Shown here: in pieces, positions 33,255 through 41,123 of the stretch | Layout: each line of letters starts with the position of its first letter | Position numbering within the stretch: the first letter of the stretch is position 1 | DNA from: Taibaiella sp. KBW10 | GTDB lineage: Bacteria > Bacteroidota > Bacteroidia > Chitinophagales > Chitinophagaceae | NCBI RefSeq assembly: GCF_003852495.1 | Contig: NZ_QAJI01000003.1 | Location: forward strand, 341,239 to 385,588 | DNA: 44,350 bases | Reading direction: 5' to 3' | Position numbers and translations under genes: made by a program | The notes under the pieces: model-generated | What the model was told of the DNA's origin: nothing | What the model saw: only the letters and a program-made list of their open reading frames with translations | Databases searched by the model: none

Positions 33255-33791
33255 TTACTCTGCCAATTGGTAAATGCTCGGGATATTTCTACCCAGTCCA
33301 TCATAATCCAGGCCATAACCCACTACAAACTTATCGGGGATTTCAAAACCCACATAATCCGGGTTTACATCAAACAAACGTGCAGAAGGTTTGGTCAGCA
33401 AAGTAGCTATTTTTAAAGACTCGGGTCCTTGTTGCAACAATTCCGGGATAAACTGGAATAAGGTTCGGCCGGTATCCAGGATATCTTCCAGCAGGATGAT
33501 ATGGCGGTCTTTTAAGCGTTCATCCAGTCCAATAGCAGTAATTACTTTTCCGGTAGAAGTAGTGCCTTTATAAGAGGCTAATTTAATAAAGGATATTTCC
33601 GCTTCGATACTGAGTTTGCGAAACAAGTCTGCTGCAAACAAAAACGATCCGTTCAAAATAGCGATAAACAAAGGTTTCTTGCCCGCATAATCGGCACTGA
33701 TTTGTGCCGCCATCGCGACACATTTGGCATCGATGTCAGATGCAGAGATATAAGGTACGAATTGCTTATCGTGTACAGTAATTTGATCCAT
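33255..33791 (-). CDS. hpt: hypoxanthine phosphoribosyltransferase (178 aa)
   Basis: This is a purine salvage enzyme that makes IMP or GMP from hypoxanthine or guanine and PRPP. The PRPP-binding loop is IILLEDILDTGRTL (near 97-110). PLFIAILNGSFLFAADL (near 40-56) and FVVGYGLDYDGLGRNIP (near 153-169) complete the fold. The length is typical. It has its own promoter upstream, 79 bases after the MutS-like gene on the same strand. Confidence 0.94.
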   Translation of the reverse strand: MDQITVHDKQFVPYISASDIDAKCVAMAAQISADYAGKKPLFIAILNGSFLFAADLFRKLSIEAEISFIKLASYKGTTSTGKVITAIGLDERLKDRHIILLEDILDTGRTLFQFIPELLQQGPESLKIATLLTKPSARLFDVNPDYVGFEIPDKFVVGYGLDYDGLGRNIPSIYQLAE

Positions 33792-33817
33792 TTCTTGAGA
33801 CTAATAAGATAGCGCTG

Positions 33818-33851
33818 CAAAAGTAGGTAATTATATACTCTTTAGCCACAA
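33818..33851 (-). promoter_or_regulatory. promoter of hpt
   Basis: On the minus strand, TTG (33851-33849), a 23-base spacer and TACTTTTG (33825-33818) lie 26 bases before the ATG. Confidence 0.5.
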
Positions 33852-33870
33852 TAAAAAAGCATCAATATGA

Positions 33871-35283
33871 CTAGGATTTCAATTTAAGCAGGTCCAAAAC
33901 ACCTTCATTTTTCAAAACGATAAAGCCTATTTTATCGTTAGATACGCCTTCTTTTAAGGCATAGGTAAATTTATAATCACCCTCTTCTGTAATATTGGTA
34001 TGGCAATAGCGAAATAAAATATTCGGGGCGCCTTTCAACTCATCATACAATTCGTACAAATGGGTAGACAGGGCAAACAGATTGTTTCGGTGTTGTAATA
34101 AATGCTGGATTACGGCCTTGCTGCATTCATAAGCATCATGCACATTAGTTCCTTTAAAAAGCTCATCCATCAATACAAGTTGCCGGTTGCTCTGTTGTAT
34201 TTTTTGCGCGGTTAATTTCATTCTTTGCACCTCTGCAAAAAAGTAGCTTTCCCCCAGGAAAATATTATCTTCTACCTGCATATTGGTAATGATACCATCC
34301 AAAAAACTGATCGTATAGGCCGTGGCGGGTACTCCCATACCGATATGCGCCAGCAAGGCACTAATCCCCAGGCTCCGCAGCAATGTGCTTTTGCCCGACA
34401 TATTAGCGCCAGTCAGAAAAAGCATGTTCTGCATATCGGTCAAAGAGAGGTCGTAAGGCACCGGTTTTTGTAGTAAGGGATGGTACAGTTTTTCGGCCGA
34501 TAGCTGTATTTCAGGATCGTCTATGACCACCGGCATAGTAAAACCTAATGCCATCGTGGTTTTAGCCATCGCACACCAGGCATCCATCTTTGCAAACTGG
34601 TCCAATACGGCAGGCATATATTTCTTCAATACGCGCCGGGCATGGTAACCGACATGCATCAACTTACGCAGTGGCGTATGCTTATCCATCTCAAGAAGAT
34701 CCTTACAAAGCGGTTCTTTTAGTAATTGTACAAAGGTTTCCTGCGCATGCATAATTAAAGCCGGCTCATCCTCGTCGGGAATGGCAGACAGTGCTTGCAG
34801 GCCTTTGGCCAGGTCGATCAGGTGCATGACCGAAAATTGTAATAAAGAATACGCATTCTTATTGAAGACCTTTTGCAGGGCTGCATCTACAGAGAATAAC
34901 CAGGAGCTGGGTTTATAATGTAAGCCTTCATTAGATTCGAAAAATTCACGCAACATAACCACCGTTCCGTTAGAGATCTGCTCCGGCCATTCGGATTGAT
35001 GCCGGATCCAGTATTGTACCGCAGCTTGCTGCTGCTGCAAATCCGCATACTTTTTCTGCGGATGCATCACAAAATGCCGGAGCTGTTTGCTTCCCAAATG
35101 TGTGGAACAACGATTCATCAGGTCGAATACATTCACGGTTCCGGTAAATATGGAAAGGTCTTTTAACGTTATCGTATCAATATGCACAGAAAAGAGTTTG
35201 GTGGTTGCTACAGAGACGAAAATAATTGTTTTTTCACCAAAATAATACGCCTTATTTTTTTCAACAATAATTTCACGATCCAT
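33871..35283 (-). CDS. MutS-like ATPase without mismatch-recognition domain (470 aa)
   Basis: The protein has the MutS core and ATPase but no N-terminal mismatch-binding domain. LSIFTGTVNVFDLMNRCSTHLGSKQLR (from about 45) is the start of MutS domain III. Walker A FLTGANMSGKST is near 288-299. LVLMDELFKGTN (Walker B) and ALSTHLYEL complete the ATPase. E. coli MutS has 853 residues. This domain arrangement is common in MutS-family proteins of Bacteroidota and is probably not the main mismatch-repair protein. The frame reaches a TTG at 35292, but ATG 35283 is preferred. pepD is divergent. Confidence 0.9.
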   Translation of the reverse strand: MDREIIVEKNKAYYFGEKTIIFVSVATTKLFSVHIDTITLKDLSIFTGTVNVFDLMNRCSTHLGSKQLRHFVMHPQKKYADLQQQQAAVQYWIRHQSEWPEQISNGTVVMLREFFESNEGLHYKPSSWLFSVDAALQKVFNKNAYSLLQFSVMHLIDLAKGLQALSAIPDEDEPALIMHAQETFVQLLKEPLCKDLLEMDKHTPLRKLMHVGYHARRVLKKYMPAVLDQFAKMDAWCAMAKTTMALGFTMPVVIDDPEIQLSAEKLYHPLLQKPVPYDLSLTDMQNMLFLTGANMSGKSTLLRSLGISALLAHIGMGVPATAYTISFLDGIITNMQVEDNIFLGESYFFAEVQRMKLTAQKIQQSNRQLVLMDELFKGTNVHDAYECSKAVIQHLLQHRNNLFALSTHLYELYDELKGAPNILFRYCHTNITEEGDYKFTYALKEGVSNDKIGFIVLKNEGVLDLLKLKS

Positions 35284-35298
35284 ATTATGCAATACGGT

Positions 35299-35306
35299 TA
35301 CCTTTG
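35299..35306 (+). promoter_or_regulatory. -7 promoter box before pepD
   Basis: TACCTTTG matches TAnnTTTG exactly, 18 bases before the pepD ATG. No correctly spaced TTG lies upstream. Confidence 0.45.
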
Positions 35307-35324
35307 TGACAAAACAAATAATTT

Positions 35325-36761
35325 ATGCCCTTAAGCAATATTGAACCTCAGATTATCTGGAAGAATTTTTCCAAATTAAATGCTATTCCCCGCCCTTCTA
35401 AAAAGGAAGCCCGCGTGATTGAATTCATCAAAACCTTTGGTGAAAGTTTGGGTCTGCCCACTACGGTAGATCCCGTAGGTAATGTGATCATCAAAAAGCC
35501 AGCAACGGCAGGTATGGAAGATCGTAAAGCGATTATCCTGCAATCTCACCTGGATATGGTATGCCAGAAGAACAATGACACAAATTTCGATTTTGATACG
35601 GAAGGCATCAAAATGAAAATAGAGGGCGATTGGGTAAAAGCAGAAGGAACTACTTTGGGTGCTGACAACGGCTTGGGTGTTGCCTCAATCATGAGTATAT
35701 TAGAATCAAATGACATTCCGCATCCGGCTTTAGAAGCGTTGTTTACGATAGATGAAGAAACCGGTATGACGGGTGCTTTAGGCTTAGTAGCCGGGCAATT
35801 AGAAGGGGATATCTTGCTCAATCTGGACACAGAAGAAGATGATGCCTTCAGCATTGGCTGTGCCGGTGGGGTTGATGTAACGGCCACACAAACTTATGAG
35901 CTGACTGAGGGTAGCGGCGATGCCGTTATGGTAAAAATATCCGGCTTACAAGGTGGGCATTCCGGTATGGATATCCATAAGGGCTTTGGCAATGCGAATG
36001 TTCTTTTAGGCCGTTTCTTACACCTGGACATTGATGACATTCAATTGATCAGTATTGATGGAGGTGGTTTGCGTAATGCAATTCCAAGAGAAGCAGCCGC
36101 GACTTTTTATTGTGTGGGATTTGAGGATTACCAGGAGGCTTTTGAGGAACTGAAAGAAGCCGTGATGGCCGAATTTAAATCGATAGAAGCCGGATTAAAA
36201 ATAGAATTATTAAAAGCAGACACTACCGCGCAGGCTTTATCAACAGAAGACTCATCGATGATTGTATATGTACTCAAAGCCTTACATAATGGCGTGTACC
36301 GTATGAGCCCGGATATCGAAAACCTGGTAGAAGCGTCAAATAACCTTTCCCGCGTGTCTTTAAAAGACGGCGCACTGTCTATACAATGTTTAACACGTTC
36401 TTCGGTAACCTCTACTAAAGTTCAGGTGGCAGAGCAATTACAATCGGTATTTGAATTGGCCGACATGAGCGTTTCTACCGATGGAGATTATCCCGGCTGG
36501 AAACCCAACGTTGATTCTGCTATTTTGAAAGTAATGGTGGATCTGTACACGCAGAAATTTGGGCAGGAACCGCATGTAGAAGCTTGCCACGCCGGACTGG
36601 AATGTGGGATCATCGGTGCCCATTATCCAGAGATGGAAATGATTTCTTTCGGACCAACGATTAAAGGGGCACACTCGCCGGAAGAACGTGCCAGCATCAG
36701 CTCGACGCAAAAATTCTGGGGTTTCTTAAAAGATATCTTAGCGAATATCCCTAAAAAATAA
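35325..36761 (+). CDS. pepD: aminoacyl-histidine dipeptidase, M20 family (478 aa)
   Basis: PepD hydrolyses Xaa-His and other dipeptides in the cytoplasm. The M20 metal ligands and catalytic residues are in LQSHLDMVCQK, LGADNGLGVA, DEETGMTGALG, NLDTEED and AHSPEE near the end. GGHSGMDIHKG starts the dimerisation lid. The length agrees with E. coli PepD (485). The gene is divergent from the MutS-like gene and ends in a long hairpin shared with the SPFH gene. Confidence 0.94.
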   Translation: MPLSNIEPQIIWKNFSKLNAIPRPSKKEARVIEFIKTFGESLGLPTTVDPVGNVIIKKPATAGMEDRKAIILQSHLDMVCQKNNDTNFDFDTEGIKMKIEGDWVKAEGTTLGADNGLGVASIMSILESNDIPHPALEALFTIDEETGMTGALGLVAGQLEGDILLNLDTEEDDAFSIGCAGGVDVTATQTYELTEGSGDAVMVKISGLQGGHSGMDIHKGFGNANVLLGRFLHLDIDDIQLISIDGGGLRNAIPREAAATFYCVGFEDYQEAFEELKEAVMAEFKSIEAGLKIELLKADTTAQALSTEDSSMIVYVLKALHNGVYRMSPDIENLVEASNNLSRVSLKDGALSIQCLTRSSVTSTKVQVAEQLQSVFELADMSVSTDGDYPGWKPNVDSAILKVMVDLYTQKFGQEPHVEACHAGLECGIIGAHYPEMEMISFGPTIKGAHSPEERASISSTQKFWGFLKDILANIPKK

Positions 36762-36775
36762 GACTGCAGTAAGCG

Positions 36776-36820
36776 TATAAAATTAAAGCCCCGAAATGAT
36801 TTCGGGGCTTTAATTTTATA
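36776..36820. terminator. bidirectional 21-bp hairpin between pepD and the SPFH gene
   Basis: 36776-36796 pairs perfectly with 36800-36820 (core AAAGCCCCGAAA), leaving a TGA loop. The A-rich left arm and T-rich right arm make it a terminator on both strands. It lies between the convergent pepD and SPFH genes. Confidence 0.9.
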
Positions 36821-36836
36821 AAGAATATATGTTACC

Positions 36837-37778
36837 CTATTTCTTCTCCTGATCTTTGGATAAGATGGTTGAACCTTGTGCAATAGACATCATTTCTTGT
36901 AAGGTGCGTTGCATGCTGTTGTTGCTACCGTCTAAGAAAATAGTATTTCCTTTACCGTTCTCTGCAAAATGCTTGATCGCATCAGTCCACATGGAAAATA
37001 AGATAAAGGAAGCATCCAGATTGGCTTGTTCCATTTCTTTTGCTGCTGCAGCCATACCATGCGCGACTTCTTCACGGAATAAGGCTACCCCTTGTCCTCT
37101 TAACTGTGCGGCCTGGCGCTCTGCCTCTGCCTGAATTTTAATGGCATTACCATCGGCCTCGGCACCTTTTGTTTTAGTGATCAATAAAGCCTGCCCTTCG
37201 TTTTCAGCAGCGGCTTTCAGGTTATTGGAAGCCACGACCTGTGCCATCGATTTCATGATAACCTCATCAAATGTAATATCATTGATCTGTAAATCGATCA
37301 GGTGATATCCCCACTCTTCCAGCGATTTATCCAATTGTTCTTTTACATGCAAGATAATTTCACCACGAAGGCCTAAGATCTCGCTTTGTTTCTTTGTTGC
37401 CACAAAAGCACGTACGGAACCTTCTACGGAGCGCACCAAGGCCTGCATCAGACTACGTTCGTCCATAAATTTAAAGGCGACGCTTTTAATGGTTTCTTCT
37501 TCCTGATTAAATACTGCATATAACAGCATGGCAGAGAAGTTTACATTGGCCTGATCCTGGGTAATCGCCTGGAATTTCAGTTCAATCGAACGGTTTTGAA
37601 TAGAAATACGTTTAAAGATCTGTTCGATAAAGGGTATCCTGAAGTTCAGACCCGGACGTAAGACCCGTCTGAATTTTCCGAATATCGTAACCACTGCTAC
37701 GGTTCCTTGCTTTACCGTTACAAAAAAAGTGAGTAATAGCGCAGCTACGACAGCAATGATAATGTACGTTGGGGACAT
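36837..37778 (-). CDS. SPFH/stomatin-like membrane protein (313 aa)
   Basis: One N-terminal membrane helix (about 4-22) is followed by the SPFH (band 7) domain: VKQGTVAVVTIFGKFRRVLRPGLNFRIPFIE and IELKFQAITQDQANVNFSAMLLYAV. An Ala/Glu-rich coiled coil lies at about 195-250 (AEADGNAIKIQAEAERQAAQLRGQ). Such proteins form oligomeric rings or scaffolds in membrane microdomains. No NfeD gene, a frequent partner, is seen next to it. The length is typical. Confidence 0.9.
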   Translation of the reverse strand: MSPTYIIIAVVAALLLTFFVTVKQGTVAVVTIFGKFRRVLRPGLNFRIPFIEQIFKRISIQNRSIELKFQAITQDQANVNFSAMLLYAVFNQEEETIKSVAFKFMDERSLMQALVRSVEGSVRAFVATKKQSEILGLRGEIILHVKEQLDKSLEEWGYHLIDLQINDITFDEVIMKSMAQVVASNNLKAAAENEGQALLITKTKGAEADGNAIKIQAEAERQAAQLRGQGVALFREEVAHGMAAAAKEMEQANLDASFILFSMWTDAIKHFAENGKGNTIFLDGSNNSMQRTLQEMMSIAQGSTILSKDQEKK

Positions 37779-37848
37779 AGTTTCTAAATTTTATTTGAGA
37801 GAATGCTGCTAAAATAAGTAATTTTAGCCATCTAAAGATAAAGGACTT

Positions 37849-38343
37849 TTGGAACAACTCACCCTCGATATCGGAAAAATTGAAGATACTTTTTTTGGCA
37901 ACTGTCAATTATTGGGTATCCAGACGACGCTAAGTGCCACCCGGCTCTGTTGGTTACTGGAGCACAACCTGGGTTTATGCTTCCAAAGAAAAATGATGGA
38001 TGATATTGATGTGCGCCGGATTTACGACATTCCAAAAGCCCCGCAACTCAGCGGAACGCTGTTTGACGACATTGATACGCCGGAAGAACCGATGCATTTT
38101 TCGGTATACCGGCATGTATTCAATCATACCGATTCAGGCATTTTGCTCTACGCCAACCACCGAAACGGATATTACCTGTTACCGGAGTCGCGCAATCAAA
38201 ATTTCCTCCTTCTGATCCAGGATGAAGATTTCTGTATTATGGAAAAATCATTACCGGAATGGCTCACCCACATTCCTGCGATAGAGCAGGTCAACCACTT
38301 ACATCTCGATAAGATCAAAAACAAAGCCAACCTAATTATATAA
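37849..38343 (+). CDS. IPExxxVDY family protein (164 aa)
   Basis: The N-terminus LTLDIGKIEDTFFGNCQLLGIQTTLSATRLCWLLEHNLGL matches the first half of this small Bacteroidota family. The name-giving motif appears as LPESRNQNF with the right spacing (I to L, VDY to QNF), so it is degenerate. The function of the family is unknown. The start is TTG 37849: an in-frame TAG lies at 37825-37827 and no ATG occurs between. It is divergent from the SPFH gene, and a hairpin overlaps its stop codon. Confidence 0.8.
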   Translation: MEQLTLDIGKIEDTFFGNCQLLGIQTTLSATRLCWLLEHNLGLCFQRKMMDDIDVRRIYDIPKAPQLSGTLFDDIDTPEEPMHFSVYRHVFNHTDSGILLYANHRNGYYLLPESRNQNFLLLIQDEDFCIMEKSLPEWLTHIPAIEQVNHLHLDKIKNKANLII

Positions 38344-38382
38344 TAATAGGGGGTATCGCTAAAGCGATACCCCCTATTATTA
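38341..38382 (+). terminator. hairpin terminator with 19-bp perfect stem
   Basis: TAATAATAGGGGGTATCGC (38341-38359) pairs with GCGATACCCCCTATTATTA (38364-38382) around a TAAA loop. The stem includes the stop codon of the IPExxxVDY gene. It may also serve the convergent SDR gene that ends at 38402. Confidence 0.88.
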
Positions 38383-38401
38383 TGCAACGATTATAATTTT
38401 C

Positions 38402-39187
38402 TTAGTGGGCCGTCCAGCCGGCATCTACCGACAGCGCAATACCGGTCGTAACCGATGCTGCAGCACTATCCGTCAGGAATAATACGGATTCCGCAATCGC
38501 CTCTACCGTGATAAATTCTTTTACCGCATGCTCTTTTAAAAATACATTTTGAATCACTTCCTCCCGCGTCATATTGTGTACTTTCATCTGATCGGGAATC
38601 TGACGTTCTACGATAGGCGTAAAGACATAACCCGGACATACCGCATTTGCTGTAATGCCGAACTCGCCTCCTTCTAAAGCCAGGGTCTTGGTAAAGCCGA
38701 CAATACCGAATTTAGAAGAGACATAGGCACTTTTAAAAGGGGAAGCAATCAAACCATGTGCCGAAGCAATGTTGATGATCCTTCCGAATTTTTGTGCTTT
38801 CATTTTAGGCCATAAAGCCTTGGTCATATGAAAAGCCGCATTTAAGTTTATGTCAATGATCGCATCCCACTTTACTTCCGGAAATTCTTCTACAGGTGCC
38901 ACAAACTGCACCCCTGCATTGTTGACCAGGATATCTACTGTCCCGAATCGCTCCAGGCTTTGCTCCGCCATATCCTTGATCTGTGCCGGATCAGACATAT
39001 CTGCCGGAAAAAACAAATGCTGGATATTATGAGCCGTCGCAACTTCTGCTGCGATCTCAGCACCATTAGGTTCTAAGCCATTGAAGACAATGTTATACCC
39101 TTTTTGTGCATACATTTTGGCTATTGCCAAACCGATACCACTGGTACTTCCTGTAATTAAAACGGTTTTCAATTGAGATACAGACAT
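38402..39187 (-). CDS. short-chain dehydrogenase, 3-hydroxybutyrate dehydrogenase type (261 aa)
   Basis: This is a classical SDR. The cofactor motif TGSTSGIG is at residues 12-19, NNAG near 89-92, and the catalytic Ser, Tyr and Lys in IASAHG and SAYVSSKFG. The C-terminal half, NAVCPGYVFTPIVERQIPDQ and FLKEHAVKEFITVEAIAE, closely matches D-3-hydroxybutyrate dehydrogenases. The enzyme would interconvert 3-hydroxybutyrate and acetoacetate with NAD. It lies 4 bases after panC on the same strand, so the two are co-transcribed despite unrelated pathways. Confidence 0.9.
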   Translation of the reverse strand: MSVSQLKTVLITGSTSGIGLAIAKMYAQKGYNIVFNGLEPNGAEIAAEVATAHNIQHLFFPADMSDPAQIKDMAEQSLERFGTVDILVNNAGVQFVAPVEEFPEVKWDAIIDINLNAAFHMTKALWPKMKAQKFGRIINIASAHGLIASPFKSAYVSSKFGIVGFTKTLALEGGEFGITANAVCPGYVFTPIVERQIPDQMKVHNMTREEVIQNVFLKEHAVKEFITVEAIAESVLFLTDSAAASVTTGIALSVDAGWTAH

Positions 39188-39191
39188 TTTA

Positions 39192-40040
39192 TTATTTTTT
39201 AAAAAGTAAGTTGTCTATTAAACGCACTTCCCCGATAAAGGCAGCAACGAGTGCAATCATATTGCGGGAAGCATCATAATCCTCTAAAAGCTCCAGGGTA
39301 TCGGCATCGGCAAGCATCACATAGTCTGGCCGAAACCCTTTATGAGTGAGCAGATCGAGGCATTCCTTCTGTACGATTGAAAAAGATTTTTGGTTGTTTT
39401 GTGCTTCTATGGAAATCAGGCATTGGTAGATCGTACCTGCCAGTGCACGCTGAGATTCGGTAAGCCTGCGGTTACGCGAACTCATCGCTAACCCGTCTGC
39501 TTCTCTTTTGGTGGGTACAAAATGGATTTGAAAAGCATCACCACGTAAGGCCATCAATCGTTTAATCACCATGCACTGCTGGTAATCTTTTTGCCCCATA
39601 TAGAGATCATCAGGTCCTACCGCATCGATCAGTCGACTCACTACCTGCGCTACACCTTGAAAGTGTCCGGGCCTTGATGCGCCATCTAAAACGGTTTCGA
39701 TATATCCAAGAGCATACGCTTCCAAACCGGCGGTTCCTTCAGGGTACATCTCGGTTACATCAGGCAAAAAGAGCAGATCGCAACCGACTGTAGTCAACAG
39801 TTCAATATCGCGTTCTACCGTAACCGGATACTTTTCAAAATCCTTAGGATCGTTGAATTGCGTGGGGTTTACAAAGATGCTGCAGATAATGATGCGGTTC
39901 TTTGTTTTTGCTGTTTGAATAAGGGAAACATGGCCATCATGTAAGGCGCCCATGGTAGGTACAAAACCAATTGTAGCTCCTTCGGAGCGGTATTGTTGAA
40001 TCAAAGCTTGTAAAGCTGCTTTTGATTTAATTATTTTCAT
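39192..40040 (-). CDS. panC: pantoate--beta-alanine ligase (282 aa)
   Basis: PanC joins pantoate and beta-alanine to make pantothenate, the precursor of coenzyme A. The HIGH-like ATP site is in GFVPTMGALHDGHVSLI (24-40). IFVNPTQFNDPKDFEKYP, DLYMGQKDYQQC and the KMSKS-like LAMSSRNRRL follow in order. The length is the family norm. The 3-hydroxybutyrate dehydrogenase-type gene follows 4 bases later. The divergent glycogen-synthase-like gene starts 236 bases away. Confidence 0.97.
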   Translation of the reverse strand: MKIIKSKAALQALIQQYRSEGATIGFVPTMGALHDGHVSLIQTAKTKNRIIICSIFVNPTQFNDPKDFEKYPVTVERDIELLTTVGCDLLFLPDVTEMYPEGTAGLEAYALGYIETVLDGASRPGHFQGVAQVVSRLIDAVGPDDLYMGQKDYQQCMVIKRLMALRGDAFQIHFVPTKREADGLAMSSRNRRLTESQRALAGTIYQCLISIEAQNNQKSFSIVQKECLDLLTHKGFRPDYVMLADADTLELLEDYDASRNMIALVAAFIGEVRLIDNLLFKK

Positions 40041-40092
40041 TATTCTAGATAATGTAGCTTATATGTAAAATATTGGTGAAAGGCTTTCAAAT

Positions 40093-40108
40093 TATGGATA
40101 TATCCATA
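40093..40108. repeat. 16-bp palindrome upstream of the GT5-like operon
   Basis: TATGGATATATCCATA is a perfect palindrome lying 9 bases upstream of the -7 box at 40118, in the divergent gap with panC. A dimeric regulator could bind it, but none is identified. Confidence 0.7.
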
Positions 40109-40117
40109 TAATATTCG

Positions 40118-40125
40118 TACCTTTG
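40118..40125 (+). promoter_or_regulatory. -7 promoter box before the GT5-like operon
   Basis: TACCTTTG matches TAnnTTTG exactly. The start codon is 151 bases downstream, giving a long leader. No correctly spaced -33 TTTG was found; the palindrome at 40093 occupies that position. Confidence 0.45.
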
Positions 40126-40276
40126 CCGTCAAACCTACCATAAAAAATGGTTAAAAACAAAAAAACGTGAAATTTATAACATTTTACATTGCCCCCTCTA
40201 GATCAGTCTCTTATCTGAATGATTGATTTGCTTAGCTACAGTGTTATAAATATTTGTAAATTTTAAAAGTGCTTGA

Positions 40277-41092
40277 ATGTCTAAAAAAAGAGTTTTAATC
40301 ATCACGAGTGAACTTTCTCCATATTTGGAATCTTCAGATTTTGCAGAATTATTAAACAAACTATCCGTAAAAACCTTTGACGCCGGAATGGAGATCAGGG
40401 TTATTATGCCGAGGTTTGGTACAATAAATGAGCGTCGCCACCGTTTACATGAAGTAGTGCGCTTATCCGGAATCAATGTAGTTGTAGATAAAGAAGACCA
40501 TCCATTACTGATTAAAGTGGCTTCTTTACCGAATGCAAGGTTACAGGTTTACTTTATGGATAATGAAGATTTCTTCAAACGAAAATTCGTATACCGTGAT
40601 GCTGAAGAGCAATTTTACAACGATAATACCGAACGGATGATCTTCTTTGCAAAAAGTTCTTTGGAAATTGTAAAAAAATTCGGTTGGCCTCCTGATATTA
40701 TCCACTGTCATGGTTGGATGACTACTTTGGTACCGATGTTCTTAAAAACAGCTTATAAAAAAGAACCCGTTTTTGCACAATCTAAAACCGTTTTCACCGC
40801 ACAACAAAAACAATTTGAAGAAAAGTTGTCGGATGATATGTTTAAAATGGTACTAAACAGCGTTCCTATTAAAGATAAAGATCTGGAGCCTTACGGAAAT
40901 GATTATGACGGGCTTAATTATGGCGCATGTAAATATGCCGATGTCGTTATTCATGGTCAAAGCATGCTTAATGATAATATAATTAACGATTTCAAATCGA
41001 ATAAAACGAAAAAAGTGGTACCTTACAATACCGAATGGTCTGAGGATATCAGTAGTTTATTCGAAGTATATCAAACACTGGCAGTAGATTAA
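40277..41092 (+). CDS. truncated glycogen/starch synthase-like protein, N-terminal GT5 domain only (271 aa)
   Basis: The sequence aligns by eye with the N-terminal Rossmann domain of GT5 glycogen synthases: LIITSELSPY at the start, VIMPRFGTINER, PDIIHCHGWMTTLVPMFLK, TVFTAQ, and LNYGACKYADVVIHG. The C-terminal GT domain is absent, and full enzymes have about 480 residues. The ADP-glucose KxGG motif expected after SPY is replaced by ESSDFAEL, and the TIHN motif by TAQQ. The protein is therefore probably not a glucan synthase. It leads an operon with a DUF4270 lipoprotein (31 bases) and glmS, divergent from panC. Confidence 0.82.
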   Translation: MSKKRVLIITSELSPYLESSDFAELLNKLSVKTFDAGMEIRVIMPRFGTINERRHRLHEVVRLSGINVVVDKEDHPLLIKVASLPNARLQVYFMDNEDFFKRKFVYRDAEEQFYNDNTERMIFFAKSSLEIVKKFGWPPDIIHCHGWMTTLVPMFLKTAYKKEPVFAQSKTVFTAQQKQFEEKLSDDMFKMVLNSVPIKDKDLEPYGNDYDGLNYGACKYADVVIHGQSMLNDNIINDFKSNKTKKVVPYNTEWSEDISSLFEVYQTLAVD

Positions 41093-41123
41093 ATTATAAC
41101 ACAATATAAAATTAAAGAATCAA

